6,138 nt of DNA from Lachnospiraceae bacterium. Lineage in GTDB: Bacteria; Bacillota; Clostridia; Lachnospirales; Lachnospiraceae. Positions 1 to 5,129 of the stretch are shown here, in pieces. Every line of letters starts with the position of its first letter. Position 1 is the stretch's first letter. The notes under the pieces are model-generated. The model had not been told where the DNA came from and made no database searches. It saw only the letters and a program-made list of their open reading frames with translations. The translations under genes and the position numbers were made by a program. The DNA is taken from assembly GCA_009787745.1 (NCBI GenBank), contig WQST01000150.1, positions 1 through 6,138 of the forward strand, written 5' to 3'.

Positions 1-927
1 CGCCACGACACGGGTCGTACAGATTGAACCCGGTCCGATTCCGACTTTTACGGCATCGGCTCCTGCTTCGATCAGGGCTTTCGCCCCCTCCGCCGTCGCA
101 ACATTTCCTGCGATTACCTGTAAGCCTGGATATTTTTCTTTTACCATTCGAAGGCAGGTAATGACATTCTTCGAATGCCCGTGCGCTGAATCCAAGACGA
201 CTATATCAACTTTTGCATCTACTAAAGCACCGACACGGTCAAGGATATTGGCAGTAATACCGACACCTGCCCCGCATAAGAGACGCCCAAGGTCGTCCTT
301 TGCTGATTGCGGGTACTTAATATTTTTTTCGATGTCTTTTATGGTAATCAGACCTGCGAGATTATAATCGTCGTCAACAAGCGGTAATTTTTCGATACGC
401 GCTTTGGCAAGGATTTGCTTCGCTTCCTCTAAGGTGATTCCTTGCTTGGCGGTAATAAGCCCTTCGCTTGTCATCGATTCTTTTATTTTGCGGGTAAAAT
501 CAGTTTCGAATTTGAGGTCACGGTTGGTAATGATACCAACAAGGCGGCGGCCTTCTGTGATCGGAACACCCGAAATACGGAACTTCGCCATTAGTGCGTC
601 GGCATCAGCTAAGGTATGGTCGGGTGATAATGAGAAAGGATCGGTAATAACTCCATATTCAGAACGTTTAACTTTATCGACTTCTTCGGCTTGGGCTTCA
701 ATCGGCATATTTTTGTGGATTATTCCGACCCCGCCCTGTCTTGCCATCGCAATCGCCATTCGGTGCTCTGTGACCGTGTCCATTCCCGCACTCATCATCG
801 GAATATTTATACGAATTTTCTTAGTTAAGTTAGTGGTCAAATCTACTTCATTGGCGACGATTTGTGAATATGCCGGAATTAATAAAACATCATCGAATGT
901 AATACCTTCACCTATGATTTTGCTCAT
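1..927 (-). CDS. guaB: IMP dehydrogenase, N-terminal 309 residues (3' end outside window)
   Basis: Cytoplasmic enzyme that oxidises IMP to XMP with NAD+, the first committed step of GMP synthesis. The minus-strand reading frame is open from the ATG at 927 to the window edge. It starts MSKIIGEGITFDDVLLIP, the family's typical N-terminus, followed by the first part of the TIM barrel (MMSAGMDTVTEHRMAIAMA, about residues 44-62). A tandem CBS pair (about 91-205) includes GVPITEGRRLVGIITNRDL and KLPLVDDD...LAGLITIKDI. The barrel then resumes with DSAHGHS (246-252), AGNVAT (273-278) and the catalytic loop GPGSICTTR (298-306). Cys303 is the expected nucleophile that forms the covalent IMP adduct. Family members are about 485-500 residues, so roughly 63% is present; the mobile flap and C-terminus are missing. 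The start is supported by AAGGAG five bases upstream. It has its own promoter, so it need not be transcribed with the LRR gene upstream. Confidence 0.98.
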   Translation of the reverse strand, partial: MSKIIGEGITFDDVLLIPAYSQIVANEVDLTTNLTKKIRINIPMMSAGMDTVTEHRMAIAMARQGGVGIIHKNMPIEAQAEEVDKVKRSEYGVITDPFSLSPDHTLADADALMAKFRISGVPITEGRRLVGIITNRDLKFETDFTRKIKESMTSEGLITAKQGITLEEAKQILAKARIEKLPLVDDDYNLAGLITIKDIEKNIKYPQSAKDDLGRLLCGAGVGITANILDRVGALVDAKVDIVVLDSAHGHSKNVITCLRMVKEKYPGLQVIAGNVATAEGAKALIEAGADAVKVGIGPGSICTTRVVA

Positions 928-932
928 TTCAT

Positions 933-938
933 CTCCTT
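933..938 (-). promoter_or_regulatory. guaB ribosome binding site
   Basis: AAGGAG on the minus strand, within AGAAGGAGAT, lies five bases before the ATG at 927. It fixes the guaB start. It sits about ten bases downstream of the leader inverted repeat, so folding of that repeat could affect its accessibility (inference). Confidence 0.85.
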
Positions 939-947
939 CTTTGGTGG

Positions 948-981
948 AATTGTTTGAATACATTTGCTAAATCAAACAATT
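948..981 (-). repeat. Perfect 10-bp inverted repeat in the guaB leader
   Basis: The arms AATTGTTTGA (948-957) and TCAAACAATT (972-981) are exact reverse complements separated by 14 bases. The repeat lies in the transcribed leader between the guaB promoter and its ribosome binding site. In RNA it could form a 10-bp AU-rich stem with a 14-base loop. In DNA it could be an operator for a dimeric regulator. No U-tract follows either arm, so it is not an intrinsic terminator. It does not match a purine riboswitch core or a pur box that I can recognise. Function is unknown. Confidence 0.6.
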
Positions 982-1019
982 TCGCGACTATATTTTCTTA
1001 TTTTGCTAATTAGTAATAA

Positions 1020-1048
1020 ACTATAGCAAAAAATCCAAAATAGGTCAA
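1020..1048 (-). promoter_or_regulatory. guaB promoter (sigma-A-like)
   Basis: On the minus strand, the -35 TTGACC (1043-1048) and -10 TATAGT (1020-1025) are separated by exactly 17 bases, each one mismatch from consensus. Transcription should start near 1013, giving a leader of about 85 nt before guaB. The promoter sits in the gap after the LRR gene, so guaB has independent housekeeping expression. AT-rich sequence upstream of the -35 (1049-1068, A-rich on the minus strand) could act as an UP-like element (inference). Confidence 0.85.
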
Positions 1049-1088
1049 CTACTTTTTTCTTTTTTATTCAGGTTGCCAAACAAATATT

Positions 1089-2453
1089 TTATGAAAGTTC
1101 CTGACAGCCATGAAATACGTATTTTCCGACCTTCGTCGCCGTTGATGGGACATTGGCTCTGCTCAGGCGGATGCAATTCTGAAAAGCGTAGTCGTCGATT
1201 TGCATAATCCCCTCAGACATATTCACATAAGTAATATTAATACAATCGGCTAAAGCATACTTTCCAATCCGGTGAACGCTGCCCGGAATTGACAGAAAAT
1301 GCAAACTGCGGCAATCTTGGAAGGCGTGATCGCCGATTTCCGCAACGGAATCAGGCAACTTACAGGCGGTTAAGCGGGTACAACCGAAAAATGCCCAATT
1401 CCCGATCCTAAGCGCTCGTTCAGGTAATGTAATGGCTGATAAATTATCGCAACCGCGAAACAATCCTTCGCCGATAAACGACACATGTGACGGAATTATA
1501 ATTGCGGTCAAGCTTTTACATTCCGAGAAAGCATAATCACCAATTTCTTCGACGCTATCAGGGATTACTAATGCTTTCAATTCTTTGCAATTAGAGAAAG
1601 AACCTTCGCCTAAGTATGTAACCTGATCAGGAATACTAACCGCCGTTAGTTTCAGGCAGTAAGCAAAGGCGCTATTCCCGATGGTTGTAACCGTTTCAGG
1701 AATAATTACTTTTTCCAATTGCTCACAATATAGAAAAGTGTGATTATGGATATGGGTAATTCCGTAAGGCACACTAAACTCCTTTAAGCTTTTACAATAA
1801 GCAAAAGTCCAGCAACCAATCTTTTTTAGCCCCGGCGGTAAATCAAATTTTTCGATACTTTTACAGTTCTGGAATGCGTAACTTCCGATAGCGGCAAGGG
1901 CATTCGGTAAATGGATATGAGGCAAAGCCCGGCAATTGGTAAAGGAGTAATCGCCGATTTGGGTAATGCCGTCAGGTAAGTTAATCTGAGGCAAAGAAAC
2001 ACAGTCTTTGAAAGCACCTGCATCAATAGCTGTGATCGTATCGGGCAGCGTAACTTCCAAAAGCCCCCGGCAACCTTCGAATAAACCCTGACTGACTGTC
2101 GCAAGACCCTTCGGAAGGGTTACTTTCTTTAATTTCTTGCAAAACGAAAAAGCATCCTTACCGATTGCTTCAACCGTATCGGGAAGAGCGATTATTTCTA
2201 ACCCTTCGCAACCGCGAAAAGCACCTTGCCCGATTCTTTTGAGGCTCTTCGGAATGACGATTTCCTTTAAACTCCGGCAATATGAAAAGGCATAATCACC
2301 AATGTTTAAAAGCCCTTCCGATAAAATCACCTTTTCAAGAAAACTACAATCACGAAAAGCGTCTCTGCCAATCGCAGTGACGCCTTCGGGTATTACCAAT
2401 TCATTTGCTTCTGTGCTTCCAATGTTAATGAGAATATTATTGACGATGTTCAT
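1089..2453 (-). CDS. BspA-type leucine-rich repeat (LRR_5) protein, cytoplasmic, 19 repeats
   Basis: A 454-residue protein consisting of an 18-residue N-terminal segment (MNIVNNILINIGSTEANE) and 19 consecutive 23-residue repeats of the BspA / Treponema-type LRR_5 family. Each repeat has hydrophobic positions 1-3, usually Pro at 4, Ile-Gly at 10-11, Phe at 15, Cys at 18 and Leu at 21. No insertion or deletion interrupts the 23-residue register, and the last repeat is one residue short. There is no signal peptide, membrane helix, sortase motif or other domain, so it is probably a cytosolic solenoid scaffold for protein binding; the partner is unknown. I chose the ATG at 2453 because AAGGA lies nine bases upstream; a TTG at 2462 would directly abut that site. 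It follows the DUF6106-like gene by five bases and is almost certainly translationally coupled to it. Confidence 0.9.
   Translation of the reverse strand: MNIVNNILINIGSTEANELVIPEGVTAIGRDAFRDCSFLEKVILSEGLLNIGDYAFSYCRSLKEIVIPKSLKRIGQGAFRGCEGLEIIALPDTVEAIGKDAFSFCKKLKKVTLPKGLATVSQGLFEGCRGLLEVTLPDTITAIDAGAFKDCVSLPQINLPDGITQIGDYSFTNCRALPHIHLPNALAAIGSYAFQNCKSIEKFDLPPGLKKIGCWTFAYCKSLKEFSVPYGITHIHNHTFLYCEQLEKVIIPETVTTIGNSAFAYCLKLTAVSIPDQVTYLGEGSFSNCKELKALVIPDSVEEIGDYAFSECKSLTAIIIPSHVSFIGEGLFRGCDNLSAITLPERALRIGNWAFFGCTRLTACKLPDSVAEIGDHAFQDCRSLHFLSIPGSVHRIGKYALADCINITYVNMSEGIMQIDDYAFQNCIRLSRANVPSTATKVGKYVFHGCQELS
1092..2399 (-). repeat. 19 tandem 69-bp coding repeats (LRR array)
   Basis: The repeat part of the LRR gene is built of 69-bp units in perfect phase: 18 full units plus one of 66 bp. 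The DNA units are clearly diverged from each other (different codons and filler residues), so this is an old protein-level repeat rather than a recent DNA expansion. It is not a CRISPR or minisatellite. The conserved cysteines recur every 23 residues, at 36, 59, 82 and so on to 450. Confidence 0.9.
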
Positions 2454-2458
2454 ACTTT

Positions 2459-2956
2459 TCAATCCTTAAAAACTTTACGTGGCGCAATCATACTGATTGC
2501 TTTTATCATCTCCTGATTAGGTTCAAAAATAACTTTTTGGGTTCCGTCAATAAACATGAGAAAACGGGTATCCGGCTGATTTATAGTACCGCTTGAGTAA
2601 TCGACTATCTTTGGCGTTCGGTTTTTATAGCTATCTAAACGATATGAATTAAACGGCGCTAATATCTCCATTCTCTCCAAGTCATATTTCGCAACCCGCT
2701 TGCGGCGGCTTCGGTTCATTATCTTGTCGATGGTCAACTGCCTATCTACATATAAGTATTCATACTCAATCTCTGAATTGAGCGAGACGAAATAAGCCGC
2801 AATCAACACAATAACACCGATTATTAAAGACAAAATAACACCTAAGAAACCAATTAGGATAAAAAAACCCGCCAACATGAACATAACATACTTAAGTACC
2901 TTCATCACCGCGTTTGGTTTCCTTTTAATCATGCATTCCGCATATGTTTCATTCAT
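2459..2956 (-). CDS. DUF6106-like small membrane protein
   Basis: A 165-residue protein. A short basic N-terminus (MNETYAECMIKRKP) is followed by a strongly hydrophobic stretch at about 20-58, long enough for two closely spaced membrane helices. A cytoplasmic-looking C-terminal domain of about 105 residues follows, with YEYLYVDRQLTIDKIM, the basic cluster RSRRKR (82-87), ERMEILAP, DSYKNR, DYSSG and a C-terminal APRKVFKD. From memory this pattern matches the DUF6106 family of Clostridia; I could not check it. The C-terminal domain may be PH-like (inference from its strand pattern). No function is known to me. The ATG at 2956 is preferred over the one at 2968 because GAGGT sits five bases before it, while nothing resembling a ribosome site precedes 2968. 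Its last codons contain the ribosome site of the downstream LRR gene. Confidence 0.8.
   Translation of the reverse strand: MNETYAECMIKRKPNAVMKVLKYVMFMLAGFFILIGFLGVILSLIIGVIVLIAAYFVSLNSEIEYEYLYVDRQLTIDKIMNRSRRKRVAKYDLERMEILAPFNSYRLDSYKNRTPKIVDYSSGTINQPDTRFLMFIDGTQKVIFEPNQEMIKAISMIAPRKVFKD
2463..2467 (-). promoter_or_regulatory. LRR gene ribosome binding site inside the upstream gene
   Basis: AAGGA on the minus strand is nine bases before the ATG at 2453 and lies within the last codons of the DUF6106-like gene, whose TGA is at 2459-2461. This arrangement decides the LRR start and indicates coupled translation of the two proteins. Confidence 0.75.
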
Positions 2957-2961
2957 ATGTG

Positions 2962-2966
2962 ACCTC
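2962..2966 (-). promoter_or_regulatory. Ribosome binding site deciding the DUF6106-like start
   Basis: GAGGT on the minus strand, five bases before the ATG at 2956. It overlaps the alternative ATG at 2968, which itself is preceded only by A-rich sequence, so the shorter 165-residue product is the likely one. Confidence 0.65.
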
Positions 2967-2989
2967 ATTTTTATGTTTCAACTTTTTTA

Positions 2990-2995
2990 ATTATA
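2990..2995 (-). promoter_or_regulatory. Candidate -10 element for the DUF6106-like/LRR operon
   Basis: A perfect TATAAT on the minus strand, about 34 bases before the start codon, predicts a transcript start near 2983. I find no good -35 at 16-18 bases and no TGn extension, so the promoter is weak or activator-dependent. The 77-89 bp gap to the GH8 gene contains no convincing terminator hairpin, so read-through from GH8 is also possible. Confidence 0.45.
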
Positions 2996-3045
2996 ACTCA
3001 GAAAAACTTAATAGGCTAGTAATTTTTTTATTATCTTTTCATCCA

Positions 3046-4155
3046 TTAATATATCTTATATTCACCGCTCAAAAGCAATAAACAAAAAAAGTAAAGACAA
3101 TTATCATAATAACGTCTCTTCCCCTTGCGAAGCGGCGTGTTCCAAAAATCTCTGACCCAATCATAACGATATTTGTTATCGGATGCCAATGACGCGGCGG
3201 CTGTTGTGGCAATGATGGCGACAGGATGCATCGCTTCTTCGCCAATCGGAGTCCCGTCAAGCAGATATGAATCATACTTGCCAAGCTCGGTATTTTCAGA
3301 TAACCACGTTTGAAGCCGATTTACACAAGCTCTAAGCTTGGGAACATCACCAAACCATGCGGCGTCAAGACCGATATTCATCGCGACCCGATATGAATCA
3401 GAATAAAATTGCTGTCTTTTTTTACTAAATTCCACCGAAACACCGTCATAATAGGCATATTCGGATGCCATGCCCGTTATCGGATGGCATGATTTCGCAA
3501 TATACTCTCTGCTTGCTCGGGCGGCTTCCTTCCAAAACCGGCGGTCACTTTCATTAGCACGAAGGGCAAATATTTCATAAAAATGCGGTAAATGATATGA
3601 CGGATCGGAAAAATGTACTTCGGGAACGAACTTTACCAAATAATTCTCGGGCTCCCACATCGGGTTGCCGTTTTTTACCAATTCGTGCTGATGTACGCAA
3701 TGGTGCAATATATCACGCGCTTGAACGCTATAATCAAACGGCTCCGTCCCGTCGCCCCATCTGGCGGCGGCAAAGAAAAGTGCCAACGCGAAATACTCTT
3801 CACCGTCAGGTGCGGGCCCCTCGGCATTCTTCGTCCCGTCAGGTTTTACTGACCAAGCAAAATAACCTTCATACTTACCCGCCTTTTGATACATAAAGGT
3901 CTTTGAAAAAAGCCATAACCGATCAAAAATGTCTTTACGGTTCATTTGAACAGCCATCATCATTCCATAGCTCATCCCTTCACTGCGTGCATCGTCATTG
4001 CCTGTATCAAGCATGTATGACATACTCGGATTAAGCTCAAAATAAAAACGCTCGTCAGGATCGATGAAAATCGTGTTGAATGTCTCGTTTATCCGCTTTT
4101 TGATTGCTTCTTTTTTTATATCAACCAATACAAAAAGATTTTTGTAATTTTCCAT
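3046..4155 (-). CDS. GH8 reducing-end xylose-releasing exo-oligoxylanase (Rex-like)
   Basis: A 369-residue glycoside hydrolase family 8 enzyme expected to release xylose from the reducing end of xylo-oligosaccharides (EC 3.2.1.156). It is full length and strongly resembles the Bacillus halodurans Rex enzyme throughout as I recall it: LDTGN, EGMSYGMMMAVQM, GYFAWS, PDGTKN, GPAPDGEEYFALALFFA, FSDPSYHLPHFYE, SDSYRVA.NIGLDA and RRYYDNCLYFF. By that alignment Glu59 is the general acid, Asp253 the general base, Asp117 a further active-site acid, and Tyr187 the conserved Tyr of the SDPSYH motif. The Leu-His-Pro kink that blocks one end of the cleft in Rex is Met309-His310-Pro311 here. There is no signal peptide, so it acts on imported oligomers in the cytoplasm. 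The ATG at 4155 is chosen because AAGGAG lies nine bases upstream; an ATG at 4161 would be only three bases from it. Confidence 0.93.
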   Translation of the reverse strand: MENYKNLFVLVDIKKEAIKKRINETFNTIFIDPDERFYFELNPSMSYMLDTGNDDARSEGMSYGMMMAVQMNRKDIFDRLWLFSKTFMYQKAGKYEGYFAWSVKPDGTKNAEGPAPDGEEYFALALFFAAARWGDGTEPFDYSVQARDILHHCVHQHELVKNGNPMWEPENYLVKFVPEVHFSDPSYHLPHFYEIFALRANESDRRFWKEAARASREYIAKSCHPITGMASEYAYYDGVSVEFSKKRQQFYSDSYRVAMNIGLDAAWFGDVPKLRACVNRLQTWLSENTELGKYDSYLLDGTPIGEEAMHPVAIIATTAAASLASDNKYRYDWVRDFWNTPLRKGKRRYYDNCLYFFCLLLLSGEYKIY

Positions 4156-4164
4156 TGTCATCTG

Positions 4165-4170
4165 CTCCTT
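4165..4170 (-). promoter_or_regulatory. GH8 ribosome binding site
   Basis: AAGGAG on the minus strand. It is nine bases from the ATG at 4155 and three from the ATG at 4161. It therefore favours the protein starting MENYKNLF and rules out the upstream in-frame TTG at 4176. Confidence 0.75.
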
Positions 4171-4178
4171 AATCAAGT

Positions 4179-4199
4179 ATTATAAATCATTATTCTATA
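4179..4199 (-). promoter_or_regulatory. Candidate -10 elements for the GH8 gene
   Basis: Two -10-like hexamers lie on the minus strand: TATAAT at 4179-4184 and TATAGA at 4194-4199. Neither has a recognisable -35 at 16-18 bases. This fits an activator-dependent promoter, plausibly driven by the divergent AraC-family regulator. The second predicts a leader of about 30 nt and places the inverted-repeat arm at 4213-4219 over its -35 region, which is where class II activators bind. Confidence 0.4.
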
Positions 4200-4205
4200 T
4201 CAAAA

Positions 4206-4219
4206 TACTACCGTTTACA
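4206..4219 (-). promoter_or_regulatory. cre-like site overlapping the araC-type gene -35
   Basis: On the minus strand TGTAAACGGTAGTA matches the CcpA catabolite-responsive element consensus TGWAANCGNTNWCA at 12 of 14 positions, with mismatches at 12 and 13. It overlaps the -35 box of the regulator promoter and would lie in the upstream region of the GH8 promoter, so binding could repress both. It is also a half of the 7-bp inverted repeat. It could instead be a half-site for the AraC protein or a LacI-family regulator. Confidence 0.4.
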
Positions 4220-4255
4220 TAATGGCCGTTAAGTGTTAAAATACATGGTGTAAAC
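4213..4255. repeat. 7-bp inverted repeat flanking the regulator promoter
   Basis: GTTTACA (4213-4219) and TGTAAAC (4249-4255) are exact reverse complements, 36 bp centre to centre. The left arm covers the -35 of the regulator promoter and the right arm covers its predicted transcription start. A protein bound to both could shut the promoter. A separate short direct repeat, CCGTT at 4211 and 4226 (15-bp spacing), lies between. The arms are short enough that chance is possible. Confidence 0.5.
4214..4242 (+). promoter_or_regulatory. Promoter of the AraC-family regulator gene
   Basis: The -35 TTTACA (4214-4219) and -10 TAAAAT (4237-4242) have a 17-base spacer, each one mismatch from the sigma-A consensus. 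The start should be near 4249, giving a leader of about 26 nt. Overlap with the inverted-repeat arms suggests autoregulation or catabolite repression. Confidence 0.7.
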
Positions 4256-4264
4256 ATTAATCAC

Positions 4265-4269
4265 AGGAG
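4265..4269 (+). promoter_or_regulatory. Ribosome binding site of the AraC-family gene
   Basis: AGGAG five bases before the ATG at 4275, within CACAGGAGTAGCT. It supports the first ATG over the in-frame ATG at codon 8. Confidence 0.8.
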
Positions 4270-4274
4270 TAGCT

Positions 4275-5129
4275 ATGATTAAAAATGAAAATACAATGGA
4301 TCCGTATAACTTCCGCCATAATTGCGGGAAGCTTTATTACGAGGATCACTGGCATCAAAATGTTGAGATCATTATGCCGATTGCTGAATCTATCGTGGTC
4401 GAGATGAATACTGACGTTTTTTGCTTAAAAGAGAATGATATTCTTATCGTTCCTTCTAATACCCTGCACATGCTTAAGTCCGACAGCGAGCGGGGGCAAC
4501 AAATAATCCTGAAGTTTGACTTACAAATCCTTAACAGCATTAAAGGATTAGCCAACACATCCTTAACATATAGCAGACAACAATTAATTACCGAAAAAAA
4601 TGCGCCGGTATTACAACAAAACGTGAAAAAAATACTTTTGGATATGTTAAGCGAATACCTTAACAAAGATCCTTATCATGATATCAGTATCATTTGTAAA
4701 ATCCTTGAAATAACCATCCTGCTGTCAAGGGATGAAAGGATTAAGAGTTCCGTTATTCCGGAAATGCTAATCCCTTCCAAAGAACATATCGCTAAATTTA
4801 ATGAATGTATCAAATTTATCCGTTCGAATTGTAAGGATAATATCTCATTGGAGATGGCGGCCGAATCGATCGGGTTTAGCAAATACCATTTCGCCAGATG
4901 GTTTAAGCAATGTGCGGGAATCTCTTTCACCGATTTCTTAGCCCGCGTCAGAATCGAAAAGGCTAAGGTGATGTTAATATCTACTGATAATCCCGTTACT
5001 GAAATTGCTTTTGAATCAGGCTTTCAAAGTATTGCGACATTCAACCGCGTTTTTAAGGATTATACAGGCAACTCACCGAAGAAATATCGTAAAAATATTA
5101 CCGACACTCCGCTTAATTTGCCAGTATGA
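4275..5129 (+). CDS. AraC-family transcriptional regulator with cupin sensor domain
   Basis: A 284-residue cytoplasmic DNA-binding protein of the usual length for a two-domain AraC/XylS regulator. The N-terminal half is a cupin-like sugar-sensing domain: HWHQNVEIIM at 25-34 and NDILIVPSNTLHML at 54-67, the usual paired motifs. A helical linker follows. The C-terminal domain (about 175-274) carries two helix-turn-helix units: SLEMAAESIGFSKYHFARWF (191-210) and PVTEIAFESGFQSIATFNRV (240-259), then the family signature ending NSPKKYRK. It is transcribed divergently from the GH8 gene and convergently with GH43, so it is most likely the activator of this xylo-oligosaccharide locus, with an arabinose, xylose or oligomer ligand (inference). 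Its stop lies inside the GH43 coding sequence, with a 17-bp tail-to-tail overlap. No terminator is visible downstream. Confidence 0.93.
   Translation: MIKNENTMDPYNFRHNCGKLYYEDHWHQNVEIIMPIAESIVVEMNTDVFCLKENDILIVPSNTLHMLKSDSERGQQIILKFDLQILNSIKGLANTSLTYSRQQLITEKNAPVLQQNVKKILLDMLSEYLNKDPYHDISIICKILEITILLSRDERIKSSVIPEMLIPSKEHIAKFNECIKFIRSNCKDNISLEMAAESIGFSKYHFARWFKQCAGISFTDFLARVRIEKAKVMLISTDNPVTEIAFESGFQSIATFNRVFKDYTGNSPKKYRKNITDTPLNLPV

Noticed and set aside
404..970. A 188-codon open frame on the plus strand, opposite guaB.
   Set aside because: It is fully antisense to unmistakable IMP dehydrogenase sequence and its leader, and its translation resembles no family. It is a shadow frame.
948..981. 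The guaB leader inverted repeat as an intrinsic terminator or attenuator.
   Set aside because: The stem is AU-rich and is followed by no U-run on either strand.
928..1013. Purine or other riboswitch in the guaB leader.
   Set aside because: At about 85 nt it is short, and I see no purine-riboswitch core loops or any other aptamer signature, only the single inverted repeat.
1092..2399. Regular 69-bp periodicity that could suggest a CRISPR array or minisatellite.
   Set aside because: The periodicity is at protein level in one open frame (23-residue LRR units); the DNA units are diverged and there are no identical repeats with unique spacers.
2454..2462. TTG at 2462 as the LRR gene start, overlapping the previous gene.
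   Set aside because: The ribosome site AAGGA directly abuts that TTG, leaving no spacing; the ATG at 2453 has a nine-base spacing.
3597..3896. Open frames on the plus strand opposite the GH8 gene (also 3613-3852).
   Set aside because: The GH8 frame carries conserved family motifs throughout this stretch; the opposite frames have low-complexity Arg/Pro-rich translations and no good start context.
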